This document shows positions 1 through 6,923 of a stretch of 9,447 nt of DNA, piece after piece. The notes under the pieces are model-generated. The model had not been told where the DNA came from. It saw nothing but the letters and a program-made list of their open reading frames with translations, and ran no database searches. Origin of the DNA: an uncultured Bacteroidales bacterium (GTDB taxonomy: Bacteria; Bacteroidota; Bacteroidia; Bacteroidales; Lentimicrobiaceae); the NCBI GenBank assembly GCA_937864935.1, contig CALMDN010000342.1:1-9447 (forward strand). Reading direction: 5' to 3'. The position numbers and the translations under genes were made by a program. Every line of letters begins with the position of its first letter. Position 1 is the stretch's first letter.

Positions 1-841
1 GCCAGAATTCGCTGATATTCTGTGAGATGTAAGGATTGTTAAAGTTCTCGAGAAAATCGAACCCGATCATTCTTCCGAGACCGATAGCCATATCTGAATA
101 TCCGGCAAAATCATAGTAAATCTGGAAAGCATAGGCAATTACCCCCATCCATGCTGTTGCGGTTGACATTTCTGAGGGGTTCATCGCAAAAACAGAATCT
201 GCATATTCTCCCAGGACATTGGCTATCAGCACTTTTTTCCCCAGGCCCAGGGCAAAACGAAAAAACCCGGTAAGGCGATTATCCACGTTTTCGTTATCCC
301 GGCGGTCTTCCAGCTGATCGGCTACTTCGTTGAATCTGACGATAGGGCCGGCAATCAGCTGGGGAAACATAAGGATATACAGCGCGAAATCACTCATTCT
401 TTTCAGGGGAGCATGCACCTTGCGGTAAACATCCACTGCATAGGTCATTTTCTGAAAACTGAAAAAGGAAATCCCGATGGGCAAGGCTACCCTTGCCCAT
501 TCAACCGGCTTCCCACCCATCTCAGCTACGAGGTAATTGAAATTGTCGACAAAAAAGTTGGCATACTTGAAATACAGCAACATACCGATGTTCAGCAATA
601 CCGAGAAAGCCACCCAGAGCCGCTTGCTTCGTCCAACAGAACGGTGCATCTTGTTAACAGCATAGAAATCAACAATTATTGAGCCTGCAACAATGAAAAT
701 GAAGGTTGGAGCCCCCCATGCATAAAAGAAAACACTTGCCGCGAGTGCAATCAGATTTTTGTACTTTACATCTGCGAAGTAATAGAACAAAAGAAAAACC
801 GGCAGGAAATAAAGAAGAAACAGGCTGCTGCTGAATACCAT
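1..841 (-). CDS. MBOAT family membrane-bound O-acyltransferase (AlgI/DltB type), 3' end outside window
   Basis: This is the N-terminal 280 codons of a polytopic inner-membrane O-acyltransferase. The family transfers acyl (often acetyl) groups to extracytoplasmic polysaccharides or teichoic acids. The start MVFSSSLFLLYFLPVFLLFYY is typical for the AlgI branch. Other family hallmarks are LPIGISFFSFQ (about 120-130), FPQLIAGPIVRF (159-170) and FQIYYDFAGYSDMAIGLGRM (239-258), followed by a segment ending ISEFW at the window edge. In the family, the next residues carry the RRWHxS segment with the active-site histidine, which lies outside this window. The start at 841 has no visible Shine-Dalgarno sequence but sits 37 bases downstream of a candidate Bacteroidota promoter. 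Such genes often neighbour an SGNH-hydrolase or AlgX-like partner, which here would be off the left edge. The family call is firm; the acylated substrate is unknown. Confidence 0.93.
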   Translation of the reverse strand, partial: MVFSSSLFLLYFLPVFLLFYYFADVKYKNLIALAASVFFYAWGAPTFIFIVAGSIIVDFYAVNKMHRSVGRSKRLWVAFSVLLNIGMLLYFKYANFFVDNFNYLVAEMGGKPVEWARVALPIGISFFSFQKMTYAVDVYRKVHAPLKRMSDFALYILMFPQLIAGPIVRFNEVADQLEDRRDNENVDNRLTGFFRFALGLGKKVLIANVLGEYADSVFAMNPSEMSTATAWMGVIAYAFQIYYDFAGYSDMAIGLGRMIGFDFLENFNNPYISQNISEFW

Positions 842-878
842 AGTGTCGGATGTACAATTAATAATGGAAGCCGTGTGG

Positions 879-910
879 CAAATGTACTCAGATTGTTGAG
901 AATTACGAAA
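879..910 (-). promoter_or_regulatory. Candidate Bacteroidota sigma-ABfr promoter for the MBOAT gene
   Basis: On the minus strand, TACATTTG (886 down to 879) matches the Bacteroidota -7 consensus TAnnTTTG exactly. A TTTC at 910-907, 20 bases upstream, matches three of four positions of the -33 TTTG box. Transcription would start roughly at 870-874, leaving a leader of about 30 bases before the ATG at 841. The assignment rests on consensus and spacing only. Confidence 0.45.
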
Positions 911-1158
911 AACTCAAGCCATTTTATCTGCACAATACCTGACCTTTGACGACTCAGCTCATCCGTTTTATCGAGTCCAAAAAGGAATCATCTGGGGTTG
1001 AATATCAGTTACTTATTTTCCGGAAAGAATTTACCGGTGTTTCCCGGCCATGATTCAACCGGGAGGTATTACTGCAACGGGAATATAATTGCCAGCTTTT
1101 TTCTCTACCTGGTGTCTGAAAAAGAGCATGTTTTGGGCGGTTATAATTCGTCAAACAC

Positions 1159-1190
1159 TTTGGCCGGAATTGTAGATTGTTTTACCTTTG
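1159..1190 (+). promoter_or_regulatory. Bacteroidota sigma-ABfr promoter for the lipoprotein gene
   Basis: TTTG at 1159-1162 and TACCTTTG at 1183-1190 are separated by exactly 20 bases. This fits the Bacteroidota consensus (TTTG, 19-21 bases, TAnnTTTG) at every specified position. A start site around 1196-1198 would give a leader of about 20 bases before the ATG at 1218. It is the best promoter match in the window, and it supports 1218 rather than an upstream codon as the start of the gene. Confidence 0.7.
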
Positions 1191-1217
1191 CTCCCTGAAC
1201 AAAATTATACCCGATTT

Positions 1218-1787
1218 ATGAAAAAGTTATTTTTACTGATGATTGCCGGTGCTTTCATTTTAGGTTGTTCAAATCAGTCAACCAAGCCCGAAACTGTTGA
1301 AACACAAGAGTCAGATGCTGTCAACGAACTTGTATTTGAGAATGATCTTGAGAATGCATTGGGGGGTATACCCGGGTGGTCAAACGAAAAGGCCGTAATA
1401 AAAATGCCGGAAGGCTTATCGGCTCATTCCGGAACATTTGTCACCAAGATTGATAATTTGAACAAATACTCCTATGCCTTTAAAGAGTATTTTGAAAACA
1501 TCAATGAGAGGCTTCCGAGAGAGGTGGTTATTTCGGGCTGGGTATACAGCACAGATAAGAATCCTCAATTGAGTATAGTTATGGATATTAATCAGGATAA
1601 TGAGACAATTTTCTGGAAAGGCTACAACCTGATGGACAAACCCAGAGAATTGAATTCATGGTTTGAGTTTAAAACCACATTCACTATTGATCAGCCAATC
1701 AAGCCTTCCAATCAGATCAAGGTTTTTGCCTTCAATGCGGAAAAAGCTGCCTATTTCGACGACCTGAAAATCACTTTTGTATTCTGA
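1218..1787 (+). CDS. Predicted surface lipoprotein with a beta-rich, CBM-like domain; function unknown
   Basis: This 189-residue protein begins with a lipoprotein signal peptide: KK, a hydrophobic core, then ILGC with the lipidated cysteine at residue 17. An acidic/polar linker (about 18-40) follows. The rest (about 41-189) looks like one beta-sandwich domain, with short alternating hydrophobic strands, a VVISGWVYS stretch, repeated aromatics and the closing AAYFDDLKITFVF. A closing YFDDL strand is typical of jelly-roll carbohydrate-binding modules of the CBM4/9 kind, so glycan binding is plausible but unproven. No catalytic motif is visible. An in-frame start ten codons upstream (1188) is rejected because it overlaps the promoter -7 box and would precede the signal peptide with a non-signal sequence. 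The gene is flanked by its own promoter and terminator, so it is a single-gene unit. I recognise no named family. Confidence 0.85.
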   Translation: MKKLFLLMIAGAFILGCSNQSTKPETVETQESDAVNELVFENDLENALGGIPGWSNEKAVIKMPEGLSAHSGTFVTKIDNLNKYSYAFKEYFENINERLPREVVISGWVYSTDKNPQLSIVMDINQDNETIFWKGYNLMDKPRELNSWFEFKTTFTIDQPIKPSNQIKVFAFNAEKAAYFDDLKITFVF

Positions 1788-1810
1788 CACTGGTATTTAT
1801 TGAAGAAACA

Positions 1811-1840
1811 GGGGTTGATTTAATAAGTCAACCCTTTTTT
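1811..1840 (+). terminator. Rho-independent terminator of the lipoprotein gene
   Basis: The arms GGGTTGA (1812-1818) and TCAACCC (1828-1834) form a perfect 7-base-pair stem. It can extend to about 10 pairs with one G-U pair, leaving a three-base loop. Six T residues follow at once (1835-1840). It lies 24 bases after the stop codon and points in the direction of that gene. It has no T run on the opposite strand, so it is not bidirectional. Confidence 0.88.
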
Positions 1841-2119
1841 ATTCAAGGGCAGCCGGATTGTTTTTGAGAAAATGAACGGAATAAAAATTATATCAGGACC
1901 CAATGCTTACAGACTAAGCTATGAGTGAATCCGGCAGAACCATCAAAAATTGATACCATTGTGATGCGTATTCAGTCCGGCTTAATCCGAAGTTTTTTGC
2001 CGCCCAAAATAGGCTTGAAAAACAGTTAATGTGATTTCAAGGCTCAGTCTGTCCCGTGTTAGACTAAGGAGCCCGGTTTCAGGAGCCTGGTTGCTTTAAT
2101 AAGGTTTCTTCAGCAGACT
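1841..2119. other. Intergenic spacer between convergent transcription units, with inverted repeats
   Basis: No gene is supported in this stretch between the lipoprotein terminator and the end of the GT-C gene. It contains an exact 8-base inverted repeat, GCCGGATT (1852-1859) and AATCCGGC (1928-1935), with related CCGG-containing sequence again near 1976-1990. It also contains the longer imperfect hairpin listed separately at 2041-2073. Nothing resembling a tRNA, riboswitch or insertion sequence end was found. Confidence 0.6.
2041..2073 (-). terminator. Imperfect hairpin after the GT-C gene, possible transcript end
   Basis: GGCTC-AGTCT (2041-2050) can pair with AGACT (2061-2065) and GAGCC (2069-2073), giving ten pairs interrupted by a three-base bulge (2066-2068). 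The hairpin starts 46 bases past the stop codon of the minus-strand GT-C gene. There is no T run directly after it on either strand, so it is not a classic intrinsic terminator. It may instead protect the 3' end or mark a factor-dependent stop. Confidence 0.28.
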
Positions 2120-3727
2120 TTATTTATACCTGTCAAACATGGCCTGATATTGCTCAGTGGCCCAGCTTGTAATAACAGAATCCGCGGCAGTTTCATTTAC
2201 AGGGATACCTGATTTTATAAGCTTGGGATTGTTTTTTGCCAGCGATTCGAAGTAATTCAGATAATAGGTCTGATTCGCGATCAGTTTTCCCCTTTTGATG
2301 TCTCTTTCAGCATAGGTTATTTCCAGTGGGGAATAATAGACGCCATATATCCCCGCCTGATGATCCGGCATCACCAGATTGCCCTCATATTCTTTACTGG
2401 TTTTGGTTTTGAGAAAACTTACAAAATAGGATTTCTCAGTCATTGCGCAATAGTGTATAAAACCCATTCTGTATTGCCATGTCTGAAAGATATTGAGTAA
2501 AATAAGGAATACGATCAGCATAAGTCCGGATAGTTTTAACAACCGGCTTTTCCATTCTCCTGCCGCCTTAAGAAAAGCGCCTATGGATAATGCAAAAATT
2601 CCATATCCGTCAATGTAAGCCCTGTTCCCGTAACTACCTCCAAACCACCAGCACCACCAGGATGAATTGATGTAAATGAGAAGAATCAACACACTCACTA
2701 CCTGCATAAATAGCGTTTTGTTGTGTTTCCAAAGGATGGGTAGACCGATGATACTGAGTGCCATTAACGGTGTGTAAAGAAACCAGCCTTTCCTGAAACT
2801 GAACAGGCTGCTGATGATCTGCGGGTTGTTCCAGAAAAAGGACTCTTTATCATACGTATAGAAGAACCAGTTCCCGCTGACATACTTCCAGAAAGCAAAC
2901 TGCGGAGCCCACACCAGCAGAAAAATTGCCAGCATCAGCAGAATTCTGGCATAATTGCGGAATAAAAACCTGATCCGTGCACCAAAATCTGGCGTGGTGA
3001 AGAAAAGCACAAGAAACATAAGATTGGTGGGTCTTACCAGAACGAGAAGTCCAAAGACAAAACCTGTAAGTAGCGAGTTCCAGATGCGGGGGGTGTTGAG
3101 CCATCCCTGAACCAAACGATAAAAAATGACTATGAGGGCAAAGCTATATACATGCGACATGGTAGCTTCAGTGGTAGTGTACCACGAAAGATTGGTTCCA
3201 AGAACGACAATGGCCAGGGTAAGGCCGGTAACAGTTTCATTGTAATGCTGAAGCAGAATCTTTCTGAGATGCCACAATCCGAGCAGGAGAAACACCATTG
3301 CACTCATCAGCAGCCCAAGCTTATAGGGAGGGGAATAGCCATCAGGCTCCCAGTTCATAACAGGAACCAGTACATAGTGGGCAAAAACAGTGAAAGGTGC
3401 ATAGATCAGTGCCAATCCCATTGACATTTTTGAATAGGCCCTTCCTGTTTCTTTGTGATTGGGCAACCAAAGCTGATTTCTCACATAGCCTGGCAGTTTA
3501 TTGTAAACCCGACCGATTCTGTAGTCATGATGAACGATGACTGCAGGCACATAAACGTAATAATACTGTACATCATCTTTGATCAGCCTGATCGGTCGGT
3601 TCCAGTCTCTGTTCTCCATATTGTAAAGCGCAATGGAGCCAAAAACAAAAAGCAGTGAAAGCAAAGAAAAATGCTTTCCGGTCATTCGTGAAATCCGGGA
3701 AACTGCCGATACAATGCTGTTTTTCAT
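2120..3727 (-). CDS. Polytopic GT-C-like membrane glycosyltransferase (ArnT/PMT-like)
   Basis: This 535-residue integral membrane protein has about ten to eleven hydrophobic segments between residues 20 and 415 and a soluble C-terminal part (about 416-535). Its architecture matches the GT-C superfamily, whose members transfer sugars from polyprenyl-phosphate donors to targets on the outer face of the membrane. Supporting features are an acidic pair (D51-D52) in the first extracytoplasmic loop after transmembrane segment 1, where GT-C enzymes place a catalytic or metal-binding aspartate, and LVRPTN (230-235) within a hydrophobic segment. There is also a tryptophan-rich SSWWCWWFGGSYGNRAYID stretch (about 355-373). 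The gene follows the PBP1A gene with a 27-base gap and is probably co-transcribed with it. Donor and acceptor cannot be read from the sequence. A lipid or polysaccharide modifier is more likely than a protein O-mannosyltransferase, but this is inference. Confidence 0.8.
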   Translation of the reverse strand: MKNSIVSAVSRISRMTGKHFSLLSLLFVFGSIALYNMENRDWNRPIRLIKDDVQYYYVYVPAVIVHHDYRIGRVYNKLPGYVRNQLWLPNHKETGRAYSKMSMGLALIYAPFTVFAHYVLVPVMNWEPDGYSPPYKLGLLMSAMVFLLLGLWHLRKILLQHYNETVTGLTLAIVVLGTNLSWYTTTEATMSHVYSFALIVIFYRLVQGWLNTPRIWNSLLTGFVFGLLVLVRPTNLMFLVLFFTTPDFGARIRFLFRNYARILLMLAIFLLVWAPQFAFWKYVSGNWFFYTYDKESFFWNNPQIISSLFSFRKGWFLYTPLMALSIIGLPILWKHNKTLFMQVVSVLILLIYINSSWWCWWFGGSYGNRAYIDGYGIFALSIGAFLKAAGEWKSRLLKLSGLMLIVFLILLNIFQTWQYRMGFIHYCAMTEKSYFVSFLKTKTSKEYEGNLVMPDHQAGIYGVYYSPLEITYAERDIKRGKLIANQTYYLNYFESLAKNNPKLIKSGIPVNETAADSVITSWATEQYQAMFDRYK

Positions 3728-3754
3728 AAGTCCTTGCTGCAGGATTGAACAATG

Positions 3755-6109
3755 CTAGAAATCGTCCTTGTCGTATTTGTGTTCCTGCCCTTTCTGCTTT
3801 CTCTCATATTCCTCACAGTTGATTTCTACGGAAAGTGGTTTTGCTGGAGGTTCGAAGTCACCTCTCGAAATTTTCAGTTTCGGATCTGCATAAATGCGAT
3901 TCATATAAAGCCCCCAGATAGGTAGTGCCATGTTGGCTCCCTGTCCGAGAGTGATGGTTCTGAACCGGATGCTCCTGTCTTCTCCGCCAACCCAGACCCC
4001 AGTAACAAGGTCCGGGGTTAGACCCATAAACCAGCCATCAGAATTGTTCTGGGTGGTTCCGGTTTTGCCGGCGATCGGATAATTAATCCCGTATTTGTAT
4101 CGCAGGCGCACCCCGGTGCCGCTTTCGACAACCCCTTTCATCAGCTGAAGCATAAGGTAGGCAGTTTCTTCGCTCATGGCTTCTTCCTGACGGGGAAGAA
4201 ACCTCGAGATGACATTGCCGTTTTTATCTTCAATACGGGTAACAAATACGGGCTCAATATAAACACCTTTTGCAGCATAGGTGTTCATGGCTCCGGTCAT
4301 TTCATAAAGGGTAATATCCGGTGTGCCGAGCGATATGGAAGGAACAGCCTCGATGGGGCTTACAATGCCCATTTTCCTCGCAATCTTGATCACCGCCAAA
4401 GGTGAATAGCGCTTAATAAGAAATGCAGAAATCCAGTTGATTGAATTGGCAAGCGCTTCTTTCAGCGTCACCATTTCGCCTTTTTTAAAATCATTGGCAT
4501 TGGAAGGCTCCCATTTACCACCTTCAGGCAGGTCGATGCTGTATTGGATATTGGCTACCTTGGTACAGGGTGAAAAGTCGCCTTCCTGCATCGCGAGGGT
4601 ATACACGAATGGTTTGAAGGTTGATCCCACCTGTCGCCGGGCCATTTTCACATGATCGTATTTAAAGTGCGTATAGTTGATTCCACCTACATAAGCGCGT
4701 ACGAAACCTGTCTGTGGTTCAACCGACATCAGGCCGGCCTGAAGGAAAAATTTGCAGTAACGGATAGAATCCCATGGGCTCATGATGGTATCACGTTCAC
4801 CCTTCCAGGTGAAAATCTTCATCGGAACTTTGGTGTGGAACGACAACCTGATGGAATCTTCAGAAACGCCGGCAGCCACCAGTTTGCGATATCGGTCTGA
4901 ACGCTTCATTGAGGCTTTCAGCAGTTTGAAAGCTTCGTCCCTGACCATTGACTTCGGAAAGTCAAAAGGAGCCTCTTCCCTGTCTTTCCAGTGTTTGTAG
5001 AAGGCAGGCTGCAGTTCCTTTCCCAGGTGTTCGGTTACTGCTTCTTCAGCATACAACTGCATCCGGGAATTGATGGTTGTGTATATCCTCAGTCCATCTT
5101 TATAGAGATTGTATTTTGTACCGTCAGGTTTCGGATTTTTTTCTATCCACCCATAAAGCGGGTTGTTTGCCCACTGAAGCGAATCATCAGCATAAATGAT
5201 TTTATCGATGTATTTCTTCCGTACCGGTTTTGTTGCTGACATAATCTGCCTCAGGTATTCCCTGAAATAGGTGGCTTCGCCGGAGTTGTGGTCCTGCATT
5301 TTATAGTTTGACATGTCGAGGGGAATCACCCTCAGCGAATCGTACTGGGCTTCAGTAAGATAATCGTATTTCTGCATCTGGTGCAACACAACTTCGCGAC
5401 GTTTCATGGCCCTTTCGGGATTGCGTACAGGACTGAACCTGCTTGGGGCTTTAAGCATGCCAACCAGCATGGCGGATTCCTCTATGGTAAGGTCTTTGGG
5501 TTGTTTGTTGAAAAAGGTTTTTGCTGCTGATTTAATGCCAAAAGAGTTGCTGCCGAAATCAACTGTATTGAAGTACATGGCAATGATTTCTTCCTTGGTA
5601 TAGTTCCGCTCAAGTTTGATGGCAGTAACCCATTCCTTGAGTTTGATAAAAAAGGTTTCGATAAATAACCGGTTTTCCTTTCGGGGAAATAGATTTTTGG
5701 CAAGTTGTTGCGTGATTGTACTGCCTCCGCCCCGGTTGGTGCCGGTTACCAGCCCGAGGGTTACACGGAACAGGGCTCTCACATCAATTCCTGAATGTTT
5801 CTCAAATCTGGAGTCTTCAGTAGCGATAATGGCATTCACCAGGTTGGGTGAAAGATCTGCATAGTGAATGTTGGATCGGTTTTCAATGTAAAACTTGCCA
5901 AGGAGTTCCTGATCAGCGGATATAACCTCCGAAGCAAGATTGCTTTTCGGATTTTCAAGTTCTTCGAAAGAGGGCATGAATCCCAGCAGGCCAAATGAAA
6001 TGGCGGTGAAAAGCAGGATTACAAAAACGAACAATCCGGCAAAGGTTCTCCAGAAACGTTTCTGCCATGTTTTAAGATCAACCGGGCTGTTTTGTGTCTT
6101 TTTGGTCAT
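3755..6109 (-). CDS. Bifunctional class A penicillin-binding protein (PBP1A type): GT51 glycosyltransferase plus DD-transpeptidase
   Basis: This 784-residue enzyme polymerises lipid II and cross-links peptidoglycan in the periplasm. A short cytoplasmic N-terminus is followed by one membrane anchor (about 21-43). The GT51 domain shows TEDSRFEKHSGID (97-109, catalytic Glu98), GGGSTITQQLAKNLF (127-141) and the KEEIIAMYFNTVDFG segment (172-186). A linker (about 250-450) leads to the transpeptidase domain. Its three signature motifs are intact: STFK (Ser496 nucleophile, Lys499), SIN (556-558) and KTGT (682-685), the last followed by DGWFMGLTPDLVTGVWVGG. The C-terminus is a short, strongly charged tail (about 762-784). 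Length and domain order are normal for PBP1A, and all catalytic residues are present. It lies 240 bases downstream of gldH and 27 bases before the GT-C gene. The symbol mrcA or ponA would fit by function, but orthology within the class A family was not tested. Confidence 0.96.
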   Translation of the reverse strand: MTKKTQNSPVDLKTWQKRFWRTFAGLFVFVILLFTAISFGLLGFMPSFEELENPKSNLASEVISADQELLGKFYIENRSNIHYADLSPNLVNAIIATEDSRFEKHSGIDVRALFRVTLGLVTGTNRGGGSTITQQLAKNLFPRKENRLFIETFFIKLKEWVTAIKLERNYTKEEIIAMYFNTVDFGSNSFGIKSAAKTFFNKQPKDLTIEESAMLVGMLKAPSRFSPVRNPERAMKRREVVLHQMQKYDYLTEAQYDSLRVIPLDMSNYKMQDHNSGEATYFREYLRQIMSATKPVRKKYIDKIIYADDSLQWANNPLYGWIEKNPKPDGTKYNLYKDGLRIYTTINSRMQLYAEEAVTEHLGKELQPAFYKHWKDREEAPFDFPKSMVRDEAFKLLKASMKRSDRYRKLVAAGVSEDSIRLSFHTKVPMKIFTWKGERDTIMSPWDSIRYCKFFLQAGLMSVEPQTGFVRAYVGGINYTHFKYDHVKMARRQVGSTFKPFVYTLAMQEGDFSPCTKVANIQYSIDLPEGGKWEPSNANDFKKGEMVTLKEALANSINWISAFLIKRYSPLAVIKIARKMGIVSPIEAVPSISLGTPDITLYEMTGAMNTYAAKGVYIEPVFVTRIEDKNGNVISRFLPRQEEAMSEETAYLMLQLMKGVVESGTGVRLRYKYGINYPIAGKTGTTQNNSDGWFMGLTPDLVTGVWVGGEDRSIRFRTITLGQGANMALPIWGLYMNRIYADPKLKISRGDFEPPAKPLSVEINCEEYERKQKGQEHKYDKDDF

Positions 6110-6180
6110 TCTTTGTCAAATTCTTTAATTAAAATGCCTTTTTTCTGCCTGCTTTTCCTTACTTGTTGCCTGCAAAAACG

Positions 6181-6194
6181 ATCATTGGAATGAT
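6181..6194. promoter_or_regulatory. Short dyad upstream of the PBP1A gene, possible operator
   Basis: ATCATT (6181-6186) and AATGAT (6189-6194) form a perfect inverted repeat with 6-base arms and a two-base centre. It lies about 72-85 bases upstream of the PBP start, in the 240-base gap after gldH. No good TAnnTTTG promoter was found in this gap, so there is nothing to anchor a regulatory role. A dyad this size could occur by chance. Confidence 0.18.
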
Positions 6195-6349
6195 TCAGAT
6201 GTACAGTTAACAGCTTGAAAATCATTAATGTTCTTTAGTGCAAATTGTATTTCCAGCCATCATTAAAGCATTGATTGCATAGGCCTGCTTCTGAAACTGA
6301 GTGAATTCTGCATTTCGCCATGTGGTGTACCTCAGATTAAGGGGAAGGC

Positions 6350-6850
6350 TTATTTCCTGTTTTCCTGCTTTTCGAGCCGGATTCCTGCCTCTGAAATGCC
6401 GTTGAGGACATCTTCCCGCATGGCCTGATTGAGGCTCAGGGTGTAAGTGCCGGCACGCGGAAACCGGATGTTGCTTCTGATAGGTATCCGGTTATCACGG
6501 TAGCGTCCGGTACCTTTACCAAACCATTCTCCATTCTTTGCTGCCAGCTGGCAATTGATGGTATCGCGCGAAAAACCCCCTCCGGGGAATTCTGTTGTCA
6601 GAAAGAAATAAACATTCTTGTATTTATAAGAAGTGCTGTGCCTGACATTGATAAAAAACCGGTACAAGGCTATCGTATCCTCAACAGAAACCTTGAATGA
6701 CATAGCCTGATCTTTTGGCCATTTGTCATTTTTGAGGCTGAGTGACTCGTCAAAAAATTTTCTGCGGTCGCAGCCTGCAGTGAGCAGAATTACTCCCACA
6801 AATATTGCCGCGATGATCCGCAGATTATTCTTCATAGACCATTTCATCAT
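6350..6850 (-). CDS. gldH: GldH family lipoprotein (gliding motility lipoprotein homologue)
   Basis: This 166-residue predicted lipoprotein has a signal peptide ending LLTAGC, with lipidated Cys27. The mature part matches GldH: FFDES after the cysteine, aromatic-rich VRHSTSYKYKNVYFFL (about 69-84), FPGGGFSRDT, NGEWFGKGTGRYRDN, a FPRAGTYTLSLNQAMRED stretch, and the closing VLNGISEAGIRLEK. In Flavobacterium johnsoniae, GldH is needed for gliding, but homologues are widespread in non-gliding Bacteroidota, so its presence does not show that this organism glides. Three in-frame ATG codons could start the gene (6850, 6847, 6835). The last gives the most compact signal peptide (MKNNLRIIAAIF...), so the true start may be five codons downstream of the one given. 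It follows ricT by 73 bases and is probably on the same transcript. Confidence 0.9.
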   Translation of the reverse strand: MMKWSMKNNLRIIAAIFVGVILLTAGCDRRKFFDESLSLKNDKWPKDQAMSFKVSVEDTIALYRFFINVRHSTSYKYKNVYFFLTTEFPGGGFSRDTINCQLAAKNGEWFGKGTGRYRDNRIPIRSNIRFPRAGTYTLSLNQAMREDVLNGISEAGIRLEKQENRK

Positions 6851-6923
6851 CGGGATAACGCTAAAATTTAGGTTGTGTTTTCCGGGAGTTAAAAAATCAG
6901 GCCGTTCAGGAGAAAATCGCTGA

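Larger units (their letters stand above)
842..1217. other. Divergent intergenic region between the MBOAT gene and the lipoprotein gene
   Basis: This 376-base non-coding spacer separates two divergently transcribed genes. It holds a candidate minus-strand promoter near its left end (879-910) and a stronger plus-strand promoter near its right end (1159-1190). The middle (about 920-1150) shows no convincing gene, RNA element or repeat. A plus-strand frame opening with TTG at 998 runs through the promoter and has no family resemblance. A short CCCGG/CCGGG inverted repeat around 1041-1063 has only 5-base arms and was not called. Confidence 0.7.

Noticed and set aside
413..682. Plus-strand open frame of 89 codons
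   Set aside because: It is antisense to the MBOAT gene, whose conserved motifs occupy the same bases on the minus strand.
998..1198. Plus-strand open frame of 66 codons starting with TTG
   Set aside because: It overlaps the best promoter in the window, overlaps the region just before the lipoprotein gene, and its translation has no signal peptide, motif or family resemblance.
4437..6128. Several plus-strand open frames of 62-82 codons
   Set aside because: They are all antisense to the PBP1A gene, which is intact with every catalytic motif. None has a recognisable family.
6110..6349. Promoter search upstream of the PBP1A gene
   Set aside because: TACAATTTG (6249-6241, minus) resembles the -7 box but has one base too many between TA and TTTG and no -33 match. 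No promoter is therefore called, and read-through from ricT-gldH is possible.
6225..6400. Minus-strand open frame running from inside gldH into the gldH-PBP gap, ending QAYAINALMMAGNTICTKEH
   Set aside because: The translation looks somewhat protein-like, but the frame has no start codon upstream of its last few residues and overlaps gldH out of frame, and I recognise no family. It is most likely a chance open frame, though a decayed gene tail cannot be excluded. A protein profile search of the gap would settle it.
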